Source of the DNA: Deinandra increscens subsp. villosa
Lineage: Eukaryota; Streptophyta; Magnoliopsida; Asterales; Asteraceae
Direction of reading: 5' to 3'
Assembly (NCBI GenBank): GCA_039602395.1
Contig: JBCNJP010000019.1
Location: 9,309,542-9,373,541 of the forward strand
Length of the DNA: 64,000 nucleotides
The position numbers and the translations under genes are program-made. This document shows, piece after piece, positions 22,600 through 33,074 of the stretch. Position 1 is the first letter of the stretch, and each line of letters starts with the position of its first letter. The notes below the pieces were generated by a model. That model was not told the DNA's origin and searched no databases. It worked only from the letters and a program-made list of their open reading frames with translations.

Positions 22600-23400
22600 G
22601 CATAAGCAGGTCACGCCCTCACTAAAGTACGTATATCAAATGGAGATTTAAAAAAAAAACAAATATAAGAAAGGGAGATTTTAAAATAACAAATATATAA
22701 AGAGATATTTTTGGTAATTCAACCCGGTAAGTTAGCATAAAATTATGCAATCCCGATTTCATTATATCATACTAGTTGAGCGTCATCCCACCTGTAAACA
22801 CACGCACATACCAAAATATTCCAAACTCACTAAAACCCTCGACTTTAGAAAAACCAAATAATCTTACCGATAATATAATTAAACCGAGTTATATGTACAT
22901 AGTTTCAGTAGAGCATATATGGAGTTGGCCGATATTGAAGAATTCCACGATATTAAAGATCATCCAACAAACATCAAACATCGAGTTTTTATCATTGTCC
23001 ATCTTGTTATACAATTACAACTTTTCAATGTCAGTCTGAACAATCTTTTTTAGAAACCCTTGTCGAGTTTGATTGTGTGAGACTGATGAAACTGTTTCTT
23101 TATGATCAATTAATAAGGCGAGCACGGGGAGGATCTAGTGTTGGGACCGCGGGTTCACGAGAACCCATGGAATTTCAAAATTCCTTTAGAAGTATATAGA
23201 AAAAAATAGAGATGAATCATATATATTATAAGAGTGAATTCTTTTAGAACCTAATGATTGCTTTGCTTCAATGGTTCAGTGTTTTAACTTGCTACCCTCC
23301 AAACGCGAGTTCGACCCTTGTTATCAGCGTTTCTTTCAACGACCCTTGTTATCTTCTATTCTTTAATTTTTTTTAACTGACTGTTTTTTTTTAATCCTTA
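22600..23400. other. CACTA central non-coding DNA, right part
   Basis: No gene. AT-rich up to about 23090, then a repeat-like block with GACCGCGGGTTCACGAGAAC and the SINE-like piece at 23245-23345. Confidence 0.4.
23245..23345 (+). mobile_element. Possible tRNA-derived SINE fragment
   Basis: TGGTTCAGTG (23272-23281) fits a pol III A box and GAGTTCGACCC (23307-23317) fits a B box, with tRNA-like spacing of about 37 bp. CGACCCTTGTTATC occurs twice (about 23312 and 23340). No 3' tail or flanking duplication was resolved. Confidence 0.35.
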
Positions 23401-23972
23401 AAATATTAAACCCTGCTCTCAGTCCTCTTCCTCTCACACTGTCGCACAGAAATCACCCCCATTCCAAATCGTAACCCTAATACCACGCACCACGCTCGTC
23501 CGACGATTCCTCCCGGCGGCTCCCCTGATCGGCGATTCCTCCCGGTGACCCGGTCAAGCTCTGTTTCTCGTCTCTCTGGCTCAGCGAGTCAGCGCTCAGG
23601 CTTTGTTTCTCACTCAGACGGTCTCTCGAACCAGAAAGGATAATCGCAGGTTCGCAAAGACGGGATTTGTAAAAGGTTAGGGCTTGATTTTTCCTCTATT
23701 GATTTCTTGAATTCTTGATTCTTGAACAAACATGGATTTGATTGTTGTCTTGTAGTCTTGAATTCTTGATTCTTGTTGATTCATTTGATTTTGATTTATG
23801 AATGTGTGACTTTTATGCATCCAAACTATATAGTTGATGTGCAGCTTCATGTTTATGTAATTGTAGGCTTCAAAGGTTTCTATCTTATGTAGTATGTGCT
23901 TAGTTGACTCTCCATCATTTGTATGAACTTGTAAGTTTTTTTTATATATTTTTTGTTTAATCCAGGCCTAAA
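23401..23972 (+). promoter_or_regulatory. Leader and probable 5'-UTR intron of the TNP2-like gene
   Basis: 23410-23670 is CT-rich leader-like DNA. A donor-like AAAAG|GTTAGG near 23675 and an acceptor TTTAATCCAG|GCCTAAA just before the ATG at 23973 suggest a leader intron of about 290 bp. A TATA box was not assigned with confidence. Confidence 0.45.
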
Positions 23973-26900
23973 ATGGACACGAGTTGGATGTGCTTATCAA
24001 GAGCTACCACTGAATATGAAAAAGGTCTTGATGAATTTCTTGATTATATCTTTTCTATAGATGGTAAAAATGGTCAGATATTATGTCCGTGTATTGATTG
24101 CTGTAATCAAGTATGGGTTGATCGAGAACAAGCTAGAATGCATCTGATATGTGCCGGGTTTATTAAAGGCTATAAAATTGCTCCTTTGATTTCCGAACAA
24201 TCTGATAGTCCTATGTTGGATGCTGAAGATGACATGCATGGATTGGTGCATGATGCCTTCCACGGGTTTGGTGAGAGCAGACATGAAACTGAAATAGGAA
24301 TAGGAAATGAAAGTCGGAGTATGCCAAACACTGAAGCGAAGAGGTTTTATAAAGTATTGGAAGATGCAAAGAAAGAACTATATCCCGGGTGTAAAAAGTT
24401 CTCAGTTCTTTCTTTTGTCATTAGACTATTTCATAGTAAGTGTATTGGGAAATGTAATGACAAGGGTTTCAGCATGATGCTTGATACTTTGAGGGAAGCC
24501 TTCCCGGATGCTTCCATACCGAAGTCATTGTATGACCTAAGGAAGATAATAAGAGAGTTGGGACTTAGTTATGAGAAAATTGATGCATGTCCTAATGATT
24601 GTATGCTGTACTGGAAAGAAAACAAAGATAAAACAAAATGTGACATATGTCATACGTCAAGGTATAAAGCAAGTGAAAATGATTCTGAAGATGAGCCAAC
24701 CACATCCAATCCAGATAAGAAGATTGGAGCAAAGGTTTTGCGTTATTTTCCCCTCATACCACGGTTGCAAAGGTTGTTTATGTCATCTAAAACTGCTGCC
24801 TCCATGAGATGGCATGAAGAGAGTCGCACGAAAGATGGTTACTTGAGACATCCCGCAGATTCCCCAGCATGGAAAACATTTGATTTTAAGTATCCAGAAT
24901 TTGCTAAGGAATCTCGTAATGTCAGGCTTGGTTTAGCGAGTGACGGGTTTAACCCTTATAGAACAATGAGTGTTTCTCATAGTACATGGCCTGTTGTTTT
25001 GATGCCATATAATCTACCTCCTTGGATGTGCATGAAACAACCTTATTTCATGCTATCTTTACTTATACCCGGCCCATCTGCTCCAGGGAATAATATAGAT
25101 GTCTATATGGAACCCTTGGTGGTTGAGCTAAAGGAGCTGTGGGATATTAATGGAGTAGAGACTTATGATGCATCAACAAAGAGTAACTTTCGGATGCGTG
25201 CTTCTTTGTTATGGACAATAAGTGACTTTCCAGCTTATGCCAATTTATCGGGATGGAGCACCAAAGGTAAACTTTCATGTCCTTCTTGCCACAAGCATAC
25301 AAAATCACAACGCTTAACTCATGGCAAAAAACATTGTTTCATGGGACATCGTCGATATTTGCCAAGTGATCATGCTTTTCGAAAAGATAAGAAGTCTTTT
25401 GATGGCACAGAAGAACATGAGAGGCAACCACGTGGCTTAACAGGGTCAGAAGTACTTGACGAGCTAAATGGTTTTGAAATTAAATTTGGAAAACTTGTGA
25501 AGACCAACCCAAATCTACCATTTAACTGGAAAAAGAGAAGTATTTTTTTTGAGTTACCATACTGGAAAGATAACTTGATACGGCATAATTTAGATGTAAT
25601 GCATATTGAGAAGAATGTTTGTGACAGTGTCGTTGGAACGATAATGAATCTAGATGGAAAGACCAAGGATCATATAAAAGCTCGCCTTGATTTACAAGAA
25701 ATGGGTATTAGACCTGAACTTCATCCTAAAGTTCAAAATAACAACAAAGTGTATCTACCGCCTGCTTGTTTCTCAATGGATAAAGAAGAGAAAGATATAT
25801 TTTGTCATGTGCTTAAGAAGGTGAAAGTTCCTGATGGTTATGCATCTAATATATCAAGATGCATAGATTTAAAACCTCCAAAACTTTCTGGCCTTAAAAG
25901 TCATGATAGCCATATTTTGATGCAGCAGTTGCTTCCCCTTGCCTTGCGAAATGTGTTACCTAAGCAAGTGCGCTATCCTGTGATGAAGCTATGTCGATAC
26001 TATAGACAATTATGTTCAAAAGTACTTAATCCAAATGATTTGGTTCAAATGGAAAGTGACATTGGAAAAATCCTTTGTGATTTAGAAAGGATTTTTCCAC
26101 CATCATTCTTTGACATCATGGTTCATCTTTCAGTTCATCTTGCTTCAGAGGCCAAATTAGGAGGCCCAGTTCATTACCGATGGATGTATCCTATTGAGAG
26201 GTGGGCATTTATATTGTAGTAAATAATTTTTTATAAAGACTATTATTGAATCTCATATTAAATTTTTTGATGACTCAGGTTATTATCTACATTAAAATCT
26301 TACGTGCGAAACAGGAGCAAACCCGAGGGTTCCATTGCAGAAGGATATTTAGCAGAAGAGTGTTTATCATTTTGTTCATTATACTTATCCAGTGATGTCG
26401 AGACTATACATAATAAGACGAGTCGAAATTATGATGATGGTGGTTATGAAGATGTTATACCTATATTTTCTATGTCGGGTCGACCGATTGGTGCTTCAAA
26501 CGTAGAACTACTAGACCTTGACACTTTGGCTGTAGCACATTCATATGTGTTGTTCAATTGTAGTGAAGTTGATGAATTTAGAACGTAAGTACTTTTATTA
26601 GAAGTTGAGTTTCATTATTTATATTATTTTTACATTATTATTGTCGTTATCATCAGTGTGATCTTTTGACATTACAGAGAACATCTGGCAGTTGTTCGTC
26701 GTGAAAATCGGAAACGGAAATTACGTGAGCGTGATATTCAACGTTTACATAGTGAGACTTTTGAGTCGTGGTTTCAAGATCATGTAAGGAAGAGTCATAG
26801 GTGTATTACTTTTAAATGACAATTACAATGATATAACATTTCAAACCTTCTAACAGCAGGATGTATACCAAGTAGTTTAACTCATCTTGCCTTAATTTAG

Positions 26901-27584
26901 GTTGCAGAGCTGCTTTCTAGTGGGGATCATAGAATCACAGAAGATTTAAGGATCTTGGCAAGTGGCCCAGCTGAGTTTGTTACAAAATATAAGGGATTTA
27001 TCATAAATGGTTTCCGGTTTCACACAAAAGATCTGGAAAAGAATAGGAAAACACAAAATAGTGGAGTTATGCTTGAGGCCATGACAAATAGCTTCTCGAG
27101 TGCTAGAGATAACAATCCTATCGTGGGAGATGTAACATACTATGGGATTTTGAATGAGATCATTGAGTTGGAGTATGATGCTGACAAGAAAGTAGTTTTG
27201 TTCCATTGTGATTGGATCTCAAATGGTTCAAGGAAAAAACAAGATGATAATGGGTTTACTCTACTTAATTTTGAAGGTTTGAAGTCTCATAACGACCCTT
27301 TTATACTAGCTTCTCAAGCACAACAAGTATTTTATGTTGCGGATCGTGTTGACAAAGGATGGAAAGTTGTGATCAAGACAACACCTAGAGATTCTTATGA
27401 CATGAAAGAGCAAATATGTCTTGATGATGTGGAAACACATTTGCAGAGTGACGCATCCATGGGTCCTCAACCTGATGAAAATATGAATATCGAATTAGTT
27501 AGACGGGGTTTAAATGGGACTCTAGTTGACAATAATAGCTTAGTTTTCGATGGAGATGAAGATCTATTTGAAGCTCCTTCATGA
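23973..27584 (+). CDS. TNP2-like CACTA transposase (Transposase_21 family)
   Basis: Four exons read as one open frame of 1107 codons: 23973-26200, 26279-26584, 26678-26783 and 26901-27584, all with GT/AG introns and consistent phases. Domains in order: an N-terminal transposase-associated domain (MDTSWM..., CPCIDCCNQ, ARMHLICAGF; residues 1-75); Transposase_21 (about 250-560: WHEESRTKDGYLRHPADSPAW, LPPWMCMKQPYFMLSLLIPG, SGWSTKGKLSCPSC, NLDVMHIEKNVCDS); DUF4218-like (about 625-760: LKSHDSHILMQQLLP, VHYRWMYPIER); and a C-terminal DUF4216-like part (NGFRFHTKDLEK, TQNSGVMLEA, YGILNEIIELEYD, VFYVADRVDKGW). Exon 1 read alone ends four codons after the first intron donor, so splicing is required. 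The protein would cut at the CACTA ends in the nucleus. No disabling mutation was seen. Confidence 0.9.
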
Positions 27585-28886
27585 TTTTAGTTAGTTATTA
27601 AAGTACCTTGTTCCAATGTAAGATTAAATTGTTTATTTTTTGGTTCAAAATCAGATTGACAATAGTGCTAACTGGGCTAAAGTCTCAATATTACTGACAT
27701 TATTCTTTTATAACACAGGCTGCAGGAACAAATTTCTGAGGGTGTGAAGTGCATCTATGCAAGTATCTTTGCTGCCATCTTGAAGGAACCTCTACTGCTG
27801 ACATAGGTGATGCTATTTAGTATATGGAAATACCTTAAAACATATCTGATTTGTCCACAACAGCTCAGAAAATAAGTGTTGGTCCTCAAGGTATGTCGCA
27901 TACATTAACCTACATTTGTTCCATTACAGCCGATGTCATGTGTGGGATTCAGATCTGGGGATGTGATGATTTTGTCGGTCTGGCTTTGATGGTATGCTAA
28001 TTTCAAATTCATAACTACCTTTGTTTGTTGGTTTAAATTCATACAGAATTTCTTTTCATGGGCATAAGTGATTTGTGCTCTTATGAAACTTAAATACATG
28101 TCTTGGTTTTTTTGTTTACTTTTATATAGATCTTATTACAGGGATAAGCAGTTTTATTAGTTTGGTTTCTTCATCCCACCTTTATGTAAATATAATTCTG
28201 TTATGTGGGATGCATTTGGTTTAACTAGACTTCAATTGTGTTTTTAAAACAAATTGCAGATTGTGATTCACCAGGTTTAATCAAAATGGCAATCCAATGC
28301 GGTGTGTTTGTGTGTAAAGACCCGACACGACCATTAGACGACCGAATCAAGGATAGATGATTTGCTAATCTGAGCCTACAGAATTCAGTTGTTGGAGCAG
28401 AAATAGGATTGCAGCAGGAGGTTTATATTTCTCATTGCAAGAGAAACTATAAGGTTTAATTTCCTATTTTCTTCATTAATCTTTCTTTATTAAAGTTGAC
28501 CCGCCCGAGTGGTTGACCCGCATGAAACATTCTTACCATTTGTATAGTACAGTTTCTCTTTGAAATGCAATCAGTTTAAAATGGGACATTACTCAGCTCA
28601 TGGTACTACTTTAGTATCATTAGTAAGGTTATGATACTGCTATAGTACCCTTTAAATTCTGCTACTTATTTTTTGGTTAGTATGCAATCAATGTAAGTAC
28701 TAAACTTTTGTAATGACATGAACAATCTATAAATAATCGTTACATCTAACAAAAACAAATAACAAAGGTGACCCGCCGCAACGCGCGGGCGGGTCACCAA
28801 CTCGTTCTTATATATACGAAAGAAGTCATTACATCTAACAAGAATGATTAGTTTTGGATATAAACTTATTACATTTTGTTATGCAG
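27585..28886 (+). other. CACTA 3' region with captured, unrecognised gene-like pieces
   Basis: Exon/intron-like texture (GC-richer blocks at 27720-27810 and 28258-28460, with AG acceptors before them) suggests transduplicated host sequence, but only the piece at 28887-29046 could be named. Confidence 0.4.
28767..28804 (+). mobile_element. Helitron-like 3' terminus
   Basis: A perfect GC-rich hairpin (GGTGACCCGCC...GGCGGGTCACC type, 28767-28798) is followed by AACTCGTT, where plant Helitrons usually end in CTAGT. A related GACCCGCC piece lies near 28498. The 5' end was not found. The CTAG signal appears mutated to CTCG. Confidence 0.4.
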
Positions 28887-29046
28887 GTTTGAATTGTAGG
28901 GATACGGGTACCTGCTGATGATATAATGGAAAGAACGAAAGCAATCCCAACATGGGATGAAGAATTTTAATTCTGGTTTACAGTCCTAGAACTAGCTATC
29001 CTTCGAAGTGAAGTTCACAAGTATGACATGACAGAAAAGGACGATT
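28887..29046 (+). pseudogene. Captured exon of phosphoinositide phospholipase C (C2 domain)
   Basis: After a TTATGCAG acceptor the frame reads VPADDIMERTKAIPTWDEEF, a stop, then FWFTVLELAILRSEVHKYDM and TEKDDF. Plant PI-PLC C2 domains read GVPAD..KKTKAIED.W.P.WNEEFEF.LTVPELALLR.EVHEYDMSEKDDFGG, so the match is unmistakable. In-frame stops (one after the first codon, one after EEF) show it is non-functional. It lies between the transposase gene and the right subterminal array, so it travels inside the CACTA element. Confidence 0.8.
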
Positions 29047-29224
29047 TTTGCTATATATATGTGTAATGTTTGTTTTACATTATATAACTTTGTAACATTT
29101 GTCAGTATGAAACGCATTGTTTTGCTATATATATGAAATGCGTTATTTTGGTGTGTGTATTTTATTTTCTATTATGTGGCTAGTTGTCATTTAATGTGAA
29201 AATTAGTAATTATATCAAATTAAA

Positions 29225-29860
29225 AAAAAAAATCAAAATCATGACAAGCTAAAATGCATGTCATAATACAACCCTAACAGATAAGGTCTTATTACATTCA
29301 TTTTTTATGACTTAAAAAACCAAGTTTCCTAATAAGTTGTGTTAAGATACAACTCCAACAAATAAGGGTCTTATTATACTATCTATTATGACTAAAATAC
29401 TAAGTCATATGAAGTTATGTTATAATACGACTCTAACAAATAAGGGTCCTATTACAGTGAACTTTCATGACTTAAATATCAAGTGTCCTATTAAGTTATG
29501 TTACCATACGACTCCGACAAATAAGGGTCCTATTACACTGATATTTTATGACTGAAATTCGGTTATGCTTTTATAGGACCCTTAATGATCACGTGTCCTA
29601 TTACATTACCACATAATAAGACATTAACTACTAAGTCCTATAATGTACTTTATTAGGACCCCAGATACTAAGCGTCCTATTAAGTTATATGATAATAGGA
29701 CCCTAAATATTCATCCGTCCTATTACATAGTTTTTAGGACACCGGTTTAACTCCATATAGTATAATAGGACCCTCAACACTCATTTGTCTTATTAGATAG
29801 TTTTTTAGGACACTATTTTAAAAGTGTCCCACACGAAAGGTCCTAAAAACCCCCTTTTGT
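29225..29860 (+). repeat. Right subterminal array of the CACTA element
   Basis: Degenerate units of about 60-70 bp contain AAATAAGGGTCCTATTAC, TTATGACT, AAGTGTCCTATTAAGTTATG and ACGACTCTAAC. Toward the end, shorter AATAGGACCCT/GTCCTATTA units dominate. These mirror the TAGGAC/GTCCTA core of the left array. Confidence 0.85.
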
Positions 29861-29869
29861 TGTAGTGGT

Positions 29870-30961
29870 AGTCTCAAAGAAGGTGCTAATGACTTGAAGG
29901 AAAAGGTAGAATCTGGTTATTCTGAGGTTGTTGACAAGAGATCTGATGAGGGAAAGGTTATGAAGTCACCGAAAGAACGGAAAGTTGAAACGGGTATGTC
30001 TGATTCTTTGGCGACTGAAGAAGAGAAATCAGCGAATTCAACTGAGAAGACAGCTATTGATGAATCAATTTTCTATGAACAAAAGAATGTTCGAGCAGTG
30101 AAAGCTGAATTTTCTCGACTTGCGAAGAATGGTCATAAATCATCTGGTTCTGAAGAGAAGATAGCTGGTAAGCATGTTGGGTTGGGTTTCAAGACCAAGA
30201 ATGTTAAATTTGATGGGTCTCAAGATTCAAAACATCAAAATTTGAAGCAAGTCAACCTGAAACAAGTCAAGAAAGATGTTTTTAAAGCTGACAAGGTTCA
30301 ACCCGAGAGGTTTTACAAACTCAAGTGTTCGGAACAAATATTTTCTGATAAAGAATTCCCACTCCATTGTGTGGATGCTCAGAAAATTGCCGAAGTTTTT
30401 GTCAAGAATGTTGATCTGAAGAGCAAGAAGCCACAAGTTGCTACATATTCTTCTGGAGGATCAAATTCTGCTCCAAAAAGCCCGACATCCAAATGGGTAA
30501 AAGATCATCGATTTTAGGTATATGATACTTTCTATGCTCATTTTGGAGATGAATATTTTTGTGAAGCTTTGCAGAGACCAAAGAGGAAAAATGTGAATAA
30601 TCGTTTGTGTTACAATTGCCGACAAAAAGGGCATATGGCACAAGATTGTCATATCACTGCTGCCTCTAGTTCAAGGAAAAGACAGGTTCCTAATGTTGGT
30701 AAATCTGCCAAATATAGATTTATTGATGAATATGGCAGAGTTTTTGATGAATTTCAACCGATATGTTTTAAACATCAAAGAAGGTTTTTACCTAAGTTTC
30801 AAAATGTTTCATCTGTCGGTTGTTCGTCACACTCTACTCTGACGGGTTCATCCCAAACTTATTTACCAAAACAACAAACCTGGAAACCTAAAGTGGTTTC
30901 AAAAGGAAACCAAGACACTGGTCGACCAGAAGCGATTCGCTTCGGGTCATTTATGAACTGA
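29870..30961 (+). pseudogene. copia gag C-terminal half with zinc knuckle, split by a stop
   Basis: The frame is open from the CACTA border (SLKEGANDLKEKVESGYSEV...) through a Lys/Glu-rich region. It meets a TAG at 30515-30517, then continues in the same frame to EALQRPKRKNVNNRLCYNCR and QKGHMAQDCHI, a CX2CX4HX4C nucleic-acid-binding knuckle, and ends at 30961. Apart from the single stop the coding sequence is clean. Gag normally packages the element RNA. The N-terminal part and start codon are missing. Confidence 0.75.
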
Positions 30962-32690
30962 TGTGTTTAACCAGTGTGCAGGTACTTCTAGAAGACTTAT
31001 CAGTGATTGAAAAGTTGCTGATGGAGGAGTATTTTGATTATTTAACGTAAATTATAAGAAAATATCAAATTTCACATCTGAATTGTTTTTTTTTTTTTTT
31101 GAAAGCTAAAACTGAATGGTATCCATGTCGGAAGGTCAATTTTCTTTCTTTTACATTCAGTATGTAGTTTAGGGGGAGAAAATTGAATATACCAAAAATA
31201 GTGTCTTTGTGTTTTTGTTAAAATGAAAATCCAAAAATAGAGTTTTCATAATAAGGGGGAGAAAATGGAAAAATACAAAAACATTGAAAAATAGAAAAAA
31301 TACAAAAACATTGAAAAATGAGAAATTGTATCCAACATGATTGGGAAATGATGGTACATTGGCTTACGTGTCTAACTCATGGATAAAGTAGATGAAAAAG
31401 CCATAAGATCATTGTTTGATGTGCTTGGTAGGCTTGGCATTAAATCATAAAGTATTCAAATGTGATATACATTAAATACTAATGCTTGACCAAGTGGACA
31501 ACATCTTGAAGCATATATCAAGATAGTGAAAAGATGTGTGAAAAAGAAAAATGAGAAGTCACTGTGTAAACATGTGTTCATTTTGTAAAGATTTAAACTT
31601 GTTTGATTTTCTTTATTTGGTCAAACGATCGGACTTTCTCTGCGTATCGAAAGATCGACATGATTGTTGTTCATTTGACGTTGTGCTTTATTTTCTTTGG
31701 TGTTTCGTATATATCATCGGACTTTCTCTGCGTATACGGAAGTATCAACCTGATTGTTGTTGAGTTATACAATTTCAACTTGTTTTATTTTCTTATTTTG
31801 TTAAATCCGAGGCCTTATCTGCGTATCGAAAGATCGACCTTAAGGTAGATGATTTAACATTCTTATTTCTTTTTGCATGTAACACAGTTGACTATATCAT
31901 AAATACAATCACTATGTGTAAAATCACAAGTGAAATCACAAAGTGTGATATAAAAAACATATTTGAATGTGTCTGATAGTGTGGGGTACAGTGGTCAAAG
32001 CAAATCTAATCAATACAATAACATATCCAGATGTTATGACTATGATTGTGCTTGAGTTTAAGATGGACAAATTATACCAGTAATCGACTTGACTTATGTG
32101 CTGAAGTAATTGAAATTGAAGTGTAGTTTAGCATGTTATGTTCAATATGATCCCAAGTTGTGATCTTTCTCGCAAAAGACAAAAATAGTGTCTGATTTTG
32201 TATTGCATTTATGTTTCATATCCGAAAATTACAAAAAGATTTTAGGTTTGTTTTAGCATAATCTTAGTAAAATAAAAAAATCCGTGTGTTTTGATATAAA
32301 GTTTCAAAAATCCAAAAAGATTTTGTTTCTTATTTGTTTTCGACCGATCGACATGTGATACAAAATCAAATTTTAAATCTATATCTTGGATTCTCTAAGA
32401 GAAGTTTTGCACCAAAGTTAAATTAATTTTCAAAAGAAAAAAGGAAACCGTTTTTCTGTCTTCTGAAATTGCAGGTTATGTGTGTCAAGACTCAAGCATG
32501 GTGAAAGGGGGAGTTTGTTAGTATCTTTCACAAGTGGATATTAAAGATCAAAGATGATTCAAGAGTGATCCAGCCATGCAAGCTCTATTTCTGACAAGAA
32601 TTTAAAGTCAAAGATCGGATGCAGCAATGTTGAAGATTGAAGACTGAAGTTTAGTTAGAAAATAGATACACTACACGTTAAGGGGGAGTT
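30962..32690 (+). other. Sirevirus-type non-coding region with repeated polypurine tracts
   Basis: Purine tracts AGGGGGAGAAAAT occur near 31171 and 31252, and AAGGGGGAGTTTGTTAG at about 32503 and 32680; the last one directly precedes the LTR. Three near copies of a block with GGACTTTCTCTGCGTATCGA/CTTATCTGCGTATCGAAAGA lie at about 31630, 31720 and 31810. No coding sequence was seen. Confidence 0.6.
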
Positions 32691-33074
32691 TGTTAGAGAG
32701 CATATTCCTATGCTATAATGTGTCTCGTGTATTGTATCTAGATTAGAGCGAGTCTGTGAGTTGTAGTGGCAATATCAAGGGTGCTGTACCAACTGGTACG
32801 CCGTACCAATTGGTACGCCCGTACCAATTGGTCCACCAGTTGGTACGCAGGACAAATTGTCACTAACTATAAATACCGTGTGTTAGAATGATAGCTTGGA
32901 ACTTCTGTCATGTCTATACCTTTTCTGTGTGTGAGTTAGAGAGAGAAACCAAAGAGAGTCTTTGTAATCTTCAAGTGATTCAATAAGAATTCTCTTATTT
33001 ACTTCTTTTTTTCACTAGATTGATCAAACCATGCAGTAGTAAGATCGTATCTCGGTTTTACACTACGTCCAACA
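32691..33074 (+). repeat. 3' LTR of the truncated copia element
   Basis: It starts TGTTAGAGAGC right after a GGGGGAG tract and ends ACGTCCAACA. A TATAAATA box lies at 32868-32875. 32786-32848 holds four partly overlapping GTACCAATTGGTAC-type palindromes. The partner 5' LTR is not in this window. Confidence 0.75.

Larger units (their letters stand above)
14989..29867 (+). mobile_element. 14.9 kb CACTA (En/Spm) transposon, apparently with both genes
   Basis: The left end CACTACAACAAAAG and the right end CTTTTGTTGTAGTG form a perfect 14-bp inverted repeat. Inside each end lie subterminal arrays of TAGGAC/GTCCTA motifs, the usual transposase-binding layout of this superfamily. A TNP2-like transposase gene (plus) and a TNPA/Ptta-like gene (minus) diverge from a central region of about 2-2.5 kb. 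MITEs (22054-22307, 22354-22596), a possible SINE (23245-23345), a Helitron-like end (28767-28804) and a phospholipase C fragment lie inside. The 3-bp flanks differ (ACT at left, GTA at right), so it is not a simple clean insertion as it stands. Confidence 0.9.
29868..33074 (+). mobile_element. Truncated Sirevirus-type copia element (gag, PPTs, 3' LTR)
   Basis: From left to right: an open gag frame that starts at the CACTA border; a long non-coding stretch with several GGGGGAG polypurine tracts; and a 3' LTR (32691-33074). The 5' LTR, the gag start and all pol domains are absent. The several polypurine tracts and the LTR palindromes are Sirevirus traits. The right edge abuts a Ty3-gypsy fragment. 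Confidence 0.65.

Noticed and set aside
23973..26219. Single-exon 748-residue transposase
   Set aside because: The last codons run past a GT donor at 26201; splicing to 26279 restores the family sequence after PIER.
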